Assembly (NCBI GenBank): GCA_009699875.1
Contig: WLNI01000001.1
Coordinates: forward strand, 620,001 to 684,000
Direction: 5' to 3'
Origin: Actinomycetota bacterium
GTDB lineage: Bacteria; Actinomycetota; Acidimicrobiia; Acidimicrobiales; RAAP-2
Length of the DNA: 64,000 nt
Shown: positions 53,733 to 62,083 of the stretch, in pieces
Numbering within the stretch: the stretch's first letter is position 1
Layout: each line of letters opens with the position of its first letter
Notes under the pieces: generated by a model
The model's input: the letters and a program-made list of their open reading frames with translations, nothing else
Database searches by the model: none
What the model was told of the DNA's origin: nothing
Translations under genes and position numbers: made by a program

Positions 53733-55100
53733 ATGACGTTCACCACTAAGGGATTAGAGTCTTACTGCGTGAAGGGACGATTCTATTCAGTTGCCATCTT
53801 GTTCAGCGGCGCAGCCGTCGTCATCATACTGGCGTGGCTGAGCGTCTACGGAGCAAATTTCAGACCCTGGCTTTTTCAATCGCACTACATTGTTCACTTC
53901 CCTGACCTCAACGCCCGCATCAACCAAATGTGGGCATTAGATCATCTGGGTCTGCTCTATACGCCTTTCGCAACGGAAGCGTTTACGTACCCACCACCAG
54001 CCATCTTTTTGTTCTGGCCGTTGAATCTCATTTCCAAAACTTCTGGGTTCTTCCTCTGGACTCTGTTCACAATTTTGTGTCTCACCATTACGTACTATGT
54101 CGCGTTCACGTACTCGGGATTCCGCAGAGGAACCCTGGCACTTGGGGTGAGCTTTTGGTCGTCCGCAATCACAGTGATGATTTTTCCACCCATGATCGAA
54201 TGTCTCGCTTGGGGTCAGACAAGTACCATCCTGATTGCCCTCCTCGCCGCCGACTTCTTGGCTATCGAAGGTAGACGAAAAGGAATTTTGACTGGGATTG
54301 CCGCTGCCATAAAGCTCTATCCAGGTATATTCATTATTTTTTTTGGATTCCAGCGCAAATGGAGGGCTGCTGGAACCGCGTTGACGTCTTTTTTACTTCT
54401 CGTCGCTGCAAGTTGGATTTTGTGGCCTCGACAATCAACAACTTTCTTTTTCAAAAGACTTTTGAACGGTAGTGAAGTAACACATTTCGAGTCGTATTCG
54501 GCATTTTCAGGAACCTATGAATCCGCGTCTATCTGGAGTTTTTTAAAGAGACTCACTTTTCTCCCAAGTTCCCTGGCCTTCTTCCTTCTGATTGCCTGCA
54601 GCATTGCTGTCCTAACTATCGGACTCATCGCGTCAGTTCGTCTCTATCGTGCCTCATGGAAAATAAGTTCTCTGGTCACGTTGTTATTCGTTACTTCGCT
54701 GCTGTCCCCTGTCTCTTGGGACCACTACTTCACGTTCACTCCGCTTCTCCTCTTTGCCGCAGTTGAGGTTGGCCGCAAGACAAGATTTGGCTATAGCGCC
54801 CTCGCAACGTTCACTGTCTTTCTGATCCCTTGGTATTTTTTCAGGGCACCAGTAACTGATCCCACCACAAGTTTTACCATTCAAGATATTTGGATCACGA
54901 TTCTGACGTTTGTCGCAAGAAATGCATACATTTTCGCGAGCACTTTTTTCATTGGGGCCGCGTGGTTCGAAACACGACAAAATCGGGAGATGAACAGCAC
55001 TCAAAGTAGGCCTGTAGACCTAGGCTGGCGGCAGCGGTTACCACTTCAGTTCCTCACCAAGGGGATGGCAGAACCCGCGGGTGGATCAATCAATTCGTAA
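53733..55100 (+). CDS. GT87 (DUF2029) polyprenyl-phosphate-mannose-type glycosyltransferase
   Basis: 455 residues, about ten membrane segments. GT87 marks are the extracytoplasmic HFPDLNARINQMWALDHLGL region with an aspartate after the first helix, TYPPPAIFLFWPL, AWGQTSTILIALLAADF and GIAAAIKLYPGIFIIFFGFQRKWRA. Relatives transfer mannose from polyprenyl-phosphate-mannose to lipoglycans outside the membrane. The acceptor here is unknown. More AT-rich than most of the window; possible horizontal origin. A perfect hairpin follows before the tRNA gene. Confidence 0.85.
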   Translation: MTFTTKGLESYCVKGRFYSVAILFSGAAVVIILAWLSVYGANFRPWLFQSHYIVHFPDLNARINQMWALDHLGLLYTPFATEAFTYPPPAIFLFWPLNLISKTSGFFLWTLFTILCLTITYYVAFTYSGFRRGTLALGVSFWSSAITVMIFPPMIECLAWGQTSTILIALLAADFLAIEGRRKGILTGIAAAIKLYPGIFIIFFGFQRKWRAAGTALTSFLLLVAASWILWPRQSTTFFFKRLLNGSEVTHFESYSAFSGTYESASIWSFLKRLTFLPSSLAFFLLIACSIAVLTIGLIASVRLYRASWKISSLVTLLFVTSLLSPVSWDHYFTFTPLLLFAAVEVGRKTRFGYSALATFTVFLIPWYFFRAPVTDPTTSFTIQDIWITILTFVARNAYIFASTFFIGAAWFETRQNREMNSTQSRPVDLGWRQRLPLQFLTKGMAEPAGGSINS

Positions 55101-55137
55101 CTGGCGTCCGATGTTCTCGAACTCTGCTCAGGACAAA

Positions 55138-55171
55138 CAGAAAGACCGGCCCATGTGGACCGGTCTTTCTG
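55138..55171. terminator. Strong hairpin between GT87 and the initiator tRNA gene
   Basis: A perfect 12-base inverted repeat, CAGAAAGACCGG and CCGGTCTTTCTG, with a 10-base loop. It can end both the rightward GT87 transcript and the leftward tRNA transcript; TTTCTGTTT on each strand serves as the T-rich side. Confidence 0.85.
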
Positions 55172-55180
55172 TTTATTCCA

Positions 55181-55257
<77 letters not shown>

Positions 55258-55270
55258 CCGTTGCTAGAAG

Positions 55271-55299
55271 ATCATAGGCCAAAAGTCACCATCGTCCAA
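55271..55299 (-). promoter_or_regulatory. Promoter of the initiator tRNA gene
   Basis: On the minus strand TTGGAC (-35, 55294-55299) and TATGAT (-10, 55271-55276) are separated by exactly 17 bases, and the tRNA begins 13 bases after the -10 element. This is the best sigma-70-type promoter I see in the window. Confidence 0.8.
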
Positions 55300-55388
55300 C
55301 TGCGCACTTCTCCCGCAGTTTCAACCTGTTGCTTAGTGAGCAATTTAAGGAGAGACTGCCGAGAGGCCTCACGAACAGAAGGGAAACT

Positions 55389-55865
55389 ATGACACTGCAT
55401 AGCGAAGCTGCATTCGAACGTTTCACAAAAGCACTTGGTGAATCAGAAGGATCCGGATCTTGGTTTCCTGTGCGCCAAGAGGACATCAATTCATTTGCGG
55501 ATGTCACTCATGATCACCAGTTCATCCATGTTGATCCCGAAGCTGCAGCCAAACTTTCACCCTGGGGAGTCCCCATCGCTCATGGCTTTTTGACTCTTTC
55601 GCTCTTGACTCATCTCATGGCGTCGATTCCTCAAGATCCAGCTCGGATGGAAGGTGTCGTGATGGGAATCAATTACGGCTTTGACAAAGTTCGATTCGTC
55701 AGTCCGGTCAAGGTTGATAGTTCTATTCGAGCGACATCCGTGATCTCACACGTCGAACTCAAGGGAGATGCTATCCAAGTCACTCGAGATGTCACCATCG
55801 AGATTGAGGGCGAAGAAAAGCCTGCATTGGTAGCGCAGTGGCTCACTCGAGTGATCTATAGCTAA
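55389..55865 (+). CDS. MaoC family dehydratase
   Basis: 158 residues from the ATG at 55389, which has GAAGGGAAACT before it; the frame is open 20 codons further. The hot-dog-fold hydratase motif is complete: EDINSFADVTHDHQFIHVD, then GVPIAHGFLTLSLL, giving the Asp-His catalytic pair. It hydrates an enoyl-CoA-type substrate, for example the (R)-specific 3-hydroxyacyl-CoA. It could serve fatty-acid metabolism with the acyl-CoA dehydrogenase. It ends 5 bases from the convergent membrane gene. Confidence 0.93.
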   Translation: MTLHSEAAFERFTKALGESEGSGSWFPVRQEDINSFADVTHDHQFIHVDPEAAAKLSPWGVPIAHGFLTLSLLTHLMASIPQDPARMEGVVMGINYGFDKVRFVSPVKVDSSIRATSVISHVELKGDAIQVTRDVTIEIEGEEKPALVAQWLTRVIYS

Positions 55866-55870
55866 GCGAA

Positions 55871-56701
55871 CTACCCTTTTAGCGGATCAGAAAGATACAG
55901 GCGGAGCTGTGTAGACCGCTTCGTGGTCAACCGTGCTCCATAACGCGTGCCCCATGTCCAAATCACCGCTGCAACAGGGACAGTTATAGCAAGTCCAATC
56001 ATCAAGGCAACTCGATTCACAGTCCCGTGATGAACTTTTGCGAGCTGATACAGCACCACTGAAGGACCGAGACCAATGAGCCCCAGGAGGGGGACGAGCA
56101 TGTAGGGGAATACCACAAGGAATCCCCAGCGAAGCCACATGTGTTTCCACTCGTGTCGTTTTTTGATTCTGATTTTAAGAGGAATGGGATGGTACGGCCA
56201 GATAATTCCTACCAAACTTGCGATCCCGAGTGAACTTAATGGAACTGATGCGACCCAACCAATGCAGAGTGTCATAGTGACCCTGTCACCCGTCGTTCCT
56301 CCAATTATGGCCGCAACAATAATGACGACAGGGGTCACGATGAGCCAAAGTACAAGATGCTTTGCACGCAGAAGCCTTGTCAACATCGCCTCATCACCCA
56401 TCGCTGCCAAGACTCTCGATGAGTCAGGAGCCCATTCATTCGTTGCGGGCACATCAGCAATCATCCAAGTTGCGAGCACGATGGGAAAGAAAAATGCTCC
56501 CTGAACATTAAAGAAAAGACTTTTAAGATCGACGGGGACACAAAACCACAACAACGTCACCAAGATGGCATTTCCAAAGAGGCAGAGAAAAGTGCTGTAG
56601 GGATAGACAAACGTTCGCCGAACCTCTTCGAAAATAGCAGTGCGGAGATTATCCGGAAGAACTGGATTCTCTTTCATCGAAAACCTGCGAGCGAGATCCA
56701 T
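55871..56701 (-). CDS. Polytopic membrane protein, unknown family
   Basis: 276 residues, six to seven hydrophobic segments with a long cytosolic loop (RIKKRHEWKHMWLRW). The overall layout and AMGDEAMLTRLLRAKHLVLW resemble the membrane half of ABC-2-type exporters, but no ATPase is nearby and I cannot assign a family. It begins at the base where the VOC frame opens on the other strand. The ATG lacks a clear ribosome binding site. Not annotated beyond membrane localisation. Confidence 0.6.
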   Translation of the reverse strand: MDLARRFSMKENPVLPDNLRTAIFEEVRRTFVYPYSTFLCLFGNAILVTLLWFCVPVDLKSLFFNVQGAFFFPIVLATWMIADVPATNEWAPDSSRVLAAMGDEAMLTRLLRAKHLVLWLIVTPVVIIVAAIIGGTTGDRVTMTLCIGWVASVPLSSLGIASLVGIIWPYHPIPLKIRIKKRHEWKHMWLRWGFLVVFPYMLVPLLGLIGLGPSVVLYQLAKVHHGTVNRVALMIGLAITVPVAAVIWTWGTRYGARLTTKRSTQLRLYLSDPLKG

Positions 56702-56793
56702 TGATGGTCATTCTTCCAGCCTTCGCCTCTCAGAGTCACCATGGACTCGCTTTCTTTCGTATTACCATGAAAGATGAGGAAAGGAACTGTGTC

Positions 56794-57306
56794 ATGCCGA
56801 TCACCAGGTTGAACCATGCAGTTCTCTACGTGCGTAATTTAGAACGCACACTGAGTTTTTGGTGTGGACTTCTCGATTTCGTCGTCGTCCATGAAATTCC
56901 AGAACAAGCTGCGTTTCTGCGAGCTCCCCTCTCGCATAATGATCACGATCTTGCCTTCTTCGCTCTTGGCGACACCCTTGGCGGCGACACTGCGGGTCGA
57001 TCAACCGTTGGTCTCTACCACCTCGCCTTTGAGGTCGATACGCTGAGTGAACTGCAACGCTTAGCTGGAGTCATGTCGAAGGATGGATCCCTGGTTGGGG
57101 CCTCTGACCACGCCACAACAAAATCTCTCTACATCTCTGATCCTGATGGAATCGAAATTGAACTCTGCTGGATTGTTCCTGCAGATCTCCTTGACGCAGA
57201 AACCCTTTCGAAACAGGCAACTACTACACGACTTGATCTTGAAATGGAACTTGCTCGTTACGGTCCAGAAACACGAGGCGGTATCGGTATTTCACTTCCG
57301 CGCTAG
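56794..57306 (+). CDS. VOC (glyoxalase/extradiol dioxygenase fold) family protein
   Basis: 170 residues from the ATG at 56794, with AAAGGAACTGTGTC upstream; the frame opens at 56701. Two paired beta-alpha-beta modules: LNHAVLYVRNLERTLSFW, then LYHLAFEVDTLSELQRLA and SLYISDPDGIEIEL. Metal ligands are His in LNHAVLY, His in YHLAF and Glu in GIEIELCW, the standard VOC set. The reaction (dioxygenase, glyoxalase or resistance) is unknown. Confidence 0.88.
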   Translation: MPITRLNHAVLYVRNLERTLSFWCGLLDFVVVHEIPEQAAFLRAPLSHNDHDLAFFALGDTLGGDTAGRSTVGLYHLAFEVDTLSELQRLAGVMSKDGSLVGASDHATTKSLYISDPDGIEIELCWIVPADLLDAETLSKQATTTRLDLEMELARYGPETRGGIGISLPR

Positions 57307-57326
57307 AGCGAGTTTCATCACCTTCG

Positions 57327-60300
57327 CTAGCGAGAACTAGGACGACCGAACGCAGCGGTACTTGTCTTTTTCGCTGTCGTTGTGGTTGTCGTTTTCTTTG
57401 GAACAGTTGTCGTTGTTGAGGATTTCCCTGGAGTCGTGGTGCCACTGCTCCCGTTTGAACCGAGGGCCGCTTGAGCCGCGAGAAGATCCGCATACATGGC
57501 CTGAATCGCAGCTTGGTATCCCGCCAGATCCCCGTTCTGCAACGCGGTCTGCGCTGTTTGGTACGAAGCTTGCGCCTGCGCAAGTAAGGCGGCCACGTTC
57601 TCTGAAACCCCTGAATTCGTACCGCCTGTGGTTCCTTGATTGCCTGAGGTTCCTGAGCCCGCTGATCCATTTGGAATATTGAGATTTGCTGACAAGACAT
57701 TGGACAGAGCGGCCGTCAGTGACGTTTCGATATCGACGTGGTTATTAAAGACAGCGACCACATACTTCATCTGTGGCAGGGCGTTTCCAGTACTGGTGAC
57801 GTACAACGGCCGGACGTAGAGCATCGACTGATTAATAGGAATCATCAAGAGATTCCCTAAGAGCACGCTTGATCCATGTTGGTCAAGTGGCGTGATGATC
57901 GAAGAGACTTTTGTACTTTGTTGGATCTGCGAGTCTGCCTGAACAGGGCCGATGACATTTTGTCCAGACGGAGTGGCATACGCATTGAGTTTTCCGTAGT
58001 TGTTTGGATCAGACGTACCAACCATGAATGCAGCCAGGTTTTGATTCGACGAACTCTTCGATGCAGGCACGTACGCATCAGTGATTGTAAACGTCTGTGC
58101 TGTCGTTTCCGGAAGTGAGTTCACTTGATAGATCGGATTCATGACTTCCGCCGGACCTTGAATAACGATTCCCTGAGAGTTCGTCTGTTGCGTCAACGCA
58201 ACGGTTTGAGAGGGAGACCCCGCTCCTGCTGTTTCTGAGATATTCCACGCATCACCTGCGTTGTAGAACGAAGCCGCATTCGTAATGTGATAGCGCCCAT
58301 AGGTTGAGACTTGCGCTGAGAACATGTCACCGGGATAGCGTAAGTGGGCACGTATATTTGCTGGCATTGAACTCCCAGGCGTAAAGAGCGAAGGGAAGGC
58401 CGACTCATACGCTGAAATAATTGGGTCACTTTGGTCGATGACATAGAACTTCATCGACCCCGAATACGCATCAATGACCACTTTGACCGAATTGCGCACG
58501 TAGTTGTAACTCCCTGGGAGGCCACTTCCTTGAGGAACTTGCGTGCTCGAGACGTTCTGGCCATAGGGGTACATGGTCGACGTTGTGTAACCGTCAAGGA
58601 CCCACTGAATCTTGCCGTCCACCAGGATGCTGTAGGGCTTTGAGTCATACGAGAGAAATGGAGCCGCCTTCTGCACCATGACATTGATATCTCGAACCGA
58701 CATGATTCGAGATTGAGGGGTAACGAGGTTCGAGATCAGAAGATTGAAATCTCCAAGTCGCAGTGCAAATGCAGCTTTTCTCAGGAAACTTGAAAGTTGA
58801 ACACCACCGGTGCCCTTGTAGTGACTCTCGACATTTTGACCGGAGGTTGTTTGGAAGTCGAGTTCTGTCTGTTTTGAATTCGCGACGACATAGCCGGGAT
58901 CATTCAATCCAAAAAAGACTCCTGATTGGACAATGGTGGGATACCCACTGCTCGACGTTGGGGGAACGTCGGCCACCCCAAAAATTGGGTTCCCATTGGG
59001 TTGAACTTGATTCGCAGCGGCGAGCGCCATCCCATTTCCATGGGTGTACTCCAGGTGCGTGTTAACCCAACTTGCGGCTGGAAGATCTGCTGGGTTGAGC
59101 TGGCGAACACCGGCCAAGGTTGGGGTCATTCCCCCACCAAGGTCATAGCGATCCACCCCAACCGAAGGGAAGGAGTAATACGAACGAAGGCCTTGAAGCT
59201 TTTGAAAGGTCTGCAGTGAAAGCTGAGGGTCTGGGTCCCAAAGACGGATGTTCGCGAGCGTGGTGGCATTTGCTTGGATCGAACCCGAGTCAACACTGTT
59301 GCTACCAGCAAAGGAGTGCTGTGTCACGGTATCTAAATTGAAAGCTGATCGAGTCGCAGAAATATTTCTTGCGATATAGGGAGATTCAAGCGAACTTTGA
59401 GCTGGAGTTACTTTTAATGTTTGGAGCAATGTTGGAAAAATTACCCCAATCACCAGCGCGACAAATGCCCACAAACCGATGGCCAGGACGGGCAGCGTCC
59501 ATCCTTGGCGCCAAATATTGACCAACAAAATAATGGCTGCCAAAATCGACATCCAGAAAAGCAACTGAATCGCAGGAATCCGAGCATGAACATCGGTGTA
59601 CGTGGCTCCTTCAACGTAACCATTCGTTGACGTCGTCAATTCAAAGCGTTGATAGAAGTAGCCAACCGCTTTGCCGATTGCAATCAATGCAATCAATACC
59701 GAAAGGTGAACCTTGACGCTGGAGCGAACACGGGGTCGTCCTCGTTGCCCCCGAATTCCACCATTGAGGTAGTGAAAAATTCCCGTCACGATCGTGATCA
59801 AAATGAGCGAAACGATAAACCAACTAATCAGGAACTGGATGAACGGCAGTTGAAACACGTAAAAGCCAACGTCTTTGCCGAACTGTGGATCGTTCACCCC
59901 AAAGGACTTCGAGTGAGTGAAGAGAAGATAACTCTGCCACTGACCGACACTCGAGAACCCAGCGCCAAGTCCAAAAATGATGGCGAGTCCGGCATACATT
60001 CGTTTCGCGTAAGGCTTGATCGTCATTTGATATCGAAGAACCATCTCGTCTTCAGGAGTTGCGAGTTCTGCGGTACGGCCGATTCGATCAACGATCATCA
60101 AGTTGATGAACAAACCAGCAAAAAAGATCAAACCAAAAATGAGGAAGATTCCGACTTTTACAGAAAGAAAAGTATTGAATACCTTCTGCTGTCCAACTGA
60201 CGTAAACCACATCTGGTCCGTCCAGAGACCCGCCAGCGATCGCAGAGACCCGATGAAGATAACGATGGCAACTGCTGCCACAATGAGCCAAGTCCGACGA

Positions 60301-60350
60301 CGAGACTTCTTTGATGGTGGGGACGTTGCTAAGTCCTCTGGGGATCGCAT
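57327..60350 (-). CDS. UPF0182 family large membrane protein (Rv3193c type)
   Basis: 1007 residues. Seven membrane helices fill about 20-320, followed by a large extracytoplasmic domain (VSPAQSSLESPYIARNISATR-like region, FGVADVPPTSSSGYPTI, YVVAVFNNHVDIETSLTAAL) and a Thr/Ser/Lys-rich C-terminus that carries the PKKTTTTTTAKK type of repeat. The family is a conserved actinobacterial membrane protein of unknown function. In mycobacteria it neighbours the PDZ/Lon-S16 gene Rv3194c; here a DivIVA gene separates them. TAGGCT lies 9 bases before the ATG. Confidence 0.93.
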   Translation of the reverse strand: MRSPEDLATSPPSKKSRRRTWLIVAAVAIVIFIGSLRSLAGLWTDQMWFTSVGQQKVFNTFLSVKVGIFLIFGLIFFAGLFINLMIVDRIGRTAELATPEDEMVLRYQMTIKPYAKRMYAGLAIIFGLGAGFSSVGQWQSYLLFTHSKSFGVNDPQFGKDVGFYVFQLPFIQFLISWFIVSLILITIVTGIFHYLNGGIRGQRGRPRVRSSVKVHLSVLIALIAIGKAVGYFYQRFELTTSTNGYVEGATYTDVHARIPAIQLLFWMSILAAIILLVNIWRQGWTLPVLAIGLWAFVALVIGVIFPTLLQTLKVTPAQSSLESPYIARNISATRSAFNLDTVTQHSFAGSNSVDSGSIQANATTLANIRLWDPDPQLSLQTFQKLQGLRSYYSFPSVGVDRYDLGGGMTPTLAGVRQLNPADLPAASWVNTHLEYTHGNGMALAAANQVQPNGNPIFGVADVPPTSSSGYPTIVQSGVFFGLNDPGYVVANSKQTELDFQTTSGQNVESHYKGTGGVQLSSFLRKAAFALRLGDFNLLISNLVTPQSRIMSVRDINVMVQKAAPFLSYDSKPYSILVDGKIQWVLDGYTTSTMYPYGQNVSSTQVPQGSGLPGSYNYVRNSVKVVIDAYSGSMKFYVIDQSDPIISAYESAFPSLFTPGSSMPANIRAHLRYPGDMFSAQVSTYGRYHITNAASFYNAGDAWNISETAGAGSPSQTVALTQQTNSQGIVIQGPAEVMNPIYQVNSLPETTAQTFTITDAYVPASKSSSNQNLAAFMVGTSDPNNYGKLNAYATPSGQNVIGPVQADSQIQQSTKVSSIITPLDQHGSSVLLGNLLMIPINQSMLYVRPLYVTSTGNALPQMKYVVAVFNNHVDIETSLTAALSNVLSANLNIPNGSAGSGTSGNQGTTGGTNSGVSENVAALLAQAQASYQTAQTALQNGDLAGYQAAIQAMYADLLAAQAALGSNGSSGTTTPGKSSTTTTVPKKTTTTTTAKKTSTAAFGRPSSR

Positions 60351-60359
60351 CAGAAGTTC

Positions 60360-60365
60360 AGCCTA
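60360..60365 (-). promoter_or_regulatory. Putative -10 element of the UPF0182 gene
   Basis: TAGGCT on the minus strand, 9 bases before the ATG at 60350, with no ribosome binding site in between. Confidence 0.35.
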
Positions 60366-60436
60366 GGCGACCCGCCCGAAAACCGGTCATCACCTGTCCC
60401 TAGGGGGAGGGACGATCGTGTGCGCTCCCCCAACAA

Positions 60437-62050
60437 CTAGGAGATCACTGGCAAAATTGCGCAGCGACAGCCGGCGTGGGCCGGCGGGAATGACTGGCCG
60501 GTCGGGAATCTGGATCCGGCGCGAACCGTGCCTTCGAGTTCATTGTCGGCACAATCTGGGCAGGGATCACTCAAGCCACCGGTGGTCCAGCGAACCGAAC
60601 CTGAGCCCGAGGCAGCCACGACGGCCGCCGAAAATGCCTCGAGCGCAGCGTCACCGACAACCCTCTCAAGCCGAGAACCTCTCCACTCTCGAAACGCACC
60701 ATTGACCTGTGTCCCAGGGTCCGACGAAACGAGTGCTTCACTTAACCGGCGTCGCAAAGGAATCGCTATGTGTTGTGCTAATTCTTCCGCGATCTCTACA
60801 ACCGCAGCATGGGAAAGATCAGAACTCTTTTGTACGCCGTGGTCATGGGCGAAGATCTTGCCAGCATTCGCTGCATCTCCAAGTGGGTCAACAACGGCGG
60901 ATGCAAAACGCGCGATTTGCACTGCTTCTTCTTCGAGAACGGTTTCTCCTTCTTTTCCTTCCCTCAAGGCCTCCAGGAGGTGGTTTTGCTCATCTTGAAG
61001 AGTCCGCTTCACTTTTCTGGTCAACGTTGACCTCGATGCACTGAGAGCGCCGTCACGTGCAGCGAAGAGGGCGGCATCGGGTCCACTTGGAGTTCCCTTC
61101 TCAGATTCAGGAATCAGAGTTGCCGCTGTTTCGCTTCGCGCGCTCGCTCGAATTTTGGCAAAGAGTTCTTCAACCACTTGCGACTCAGGTGCCTCAAGGC
61201 CAGAGTCGTCGGCCAACACCCCCTCTTCGCTCTCAGAACCCTTCAACGCTGGGTCTACCGCAACAAAAGGTCCTCCCGCATCGTCAGAAAGTTCTTCCGG
61301 TGTCGGTTGACGGCGAGCCACCTCTTGAGCCGCAGCTCTCGCCGCTTCATCGGATTGACTGATGTCATCAGTCAGTTGATCGATAGTTTCTCGAACCCCA
61401 ATGATTGATCGTGCGAGTTCATCTCGAGCAGCACGCAACTGTTCAATTTGAAGATGCATCATTCGCCGTCGGGCATTCATATCAGCCAGGACTCGGTTTC
61501 GAGCCTCCTGGGCTTGGTCAATCATTGAACGGCCTTGCTCACGTGCGCGAGCAACCAAGGTTTCGCCATCTGCTTGCGCTTGTCCAATGATTTTCTGTGA
61601 TGTTGACGCCGCGTCTTCTTCAAGAGTCGCTGCATTTGCTTCTGCATCACCAACACGCGCTGCGGCTTTTTGTTCCGCATCGACAATCCCTGCGCTCGCT
61701 CGGAGCTGAGCCGACTGAAGCATTTCGTTTGCCTGTGTCTGTGCGCTCTCTAAAAGATGACGGGCTTCATCGTGTGCTGTTCTCAACACCTGCGCGCTCT
61801 GTGCTCCAAGGGCAGCCGTGAGATCCTCTTCTTTGATGACGGGATTCCGAGCGCGTTCTTCTGCTGCGGCAACTGCACGTCGCAACTCAGTTTCTCGGTT
61901 TTCCCAAAGTTCGAGTTCTTGACTCACGTGTTCGAGGAACGAGCGAACCTCACGAGGATCAAAGCCTCTCCGCACGACTGCGAACGATGCACGCGATACA
62001 TCAACGGCGGAAATCCTTGACGATGAAATGCTATATCTGTCTTCGGCCAT
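60437..62050 (-). CDS. DivIVA-domain coiled-coil protein with phage head-morphogenesis-like C-terminus
   Basis: 537 residues. The N-terminus (about 10-60) is a DivIVA-type start (DVSRASFAVVRRGFDPREVRSFLEHVSQELELWE). Residues 60-245 are heptad-rich coiled coil (alanine, glutamate, arginine), then an acidic linker, then about 300-537 a different helical domain ending in a cysteine motif: DPCPDCADNELEGTV, FPTGQSFPP and GCRCAI. That tail is like the C-terminus of phage Mu F / SPP1 gp7-type minor head proteins, which end in CxxC ... G ... PPxHxxCRC. The protein probably sits at curved membrane or poles. TAGGCT is 6 bases before the ATG. Confidence 0.82.
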   Translation of the reverse strand: MAEDRYSISSSRISAVDVSRASFAVVRRGFDPREVRSFLEHVSQELELWENRETELRRAVAAAEERARNPVIKEEDLTAALGAQSAQVLRTAHDEARHLLESAQTQANEMLQSAQLRASAGIVDAEQKAAARVGDAEANAATLEEDAASTSQKIIGQAQADGETLVARAREQGRSMIDQAQEARNRVLADMNARRRMMHLQIEQLRAARDELARSIIGVRETIDQLTDDISQSDEAARAAAQEVARRQPTPEELSDDAGGPFVAVDPALKGSESEEGVLADDSGLEAPESQVVEELFAKIRASARSETAATLIPESEKGTPSGPDAALFAARDGALSASRSTLTRKVKRTLQDEQNHLLEALREGKEGETVLEEEAVQIARFASAVVDPLGDAANAGKIFAHDHGVQKSSDLSHAAVVEIAEELAQHIAIPLRRRLSEALVSSDPGTQVNGAFREWRGSRLERVVGDAALEAFSAAVVAASGSGSVRWTTGGLSDPCPDCADNELEGTVRAGSRFPTGQSFPPAHAGCRCAILPVIS

Positions 62051-62056
62051 CCCTTG

Positions 62057-62062
62057 AGCCTA
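62057..62062 (-). promoter_or_regulatory. Putative -10 element of the DivIVA gene (leaderless type)
   Basis: TAGGCT on the minus strand, 6 bases before the ATG at 62050, with no Shine-Dalgarno. Confidence 0.4.
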
Positions 62063-62083
62063 CGACTCCATCGACACCTCGGT

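Noticed and set aside
57377..57470. Thr/Lys-rich repetitive codons at the C-terminus of UPF0182
   Set aside because: Looked like a DNA repeat, but is a coding low-complexity tail common in this family.
60528..60998. 156-codon plus-strand frame opposite the DivIVA gene
   Set aside because: Antisense shadow of the alanine-rich coding sequence; no recognisable domain.
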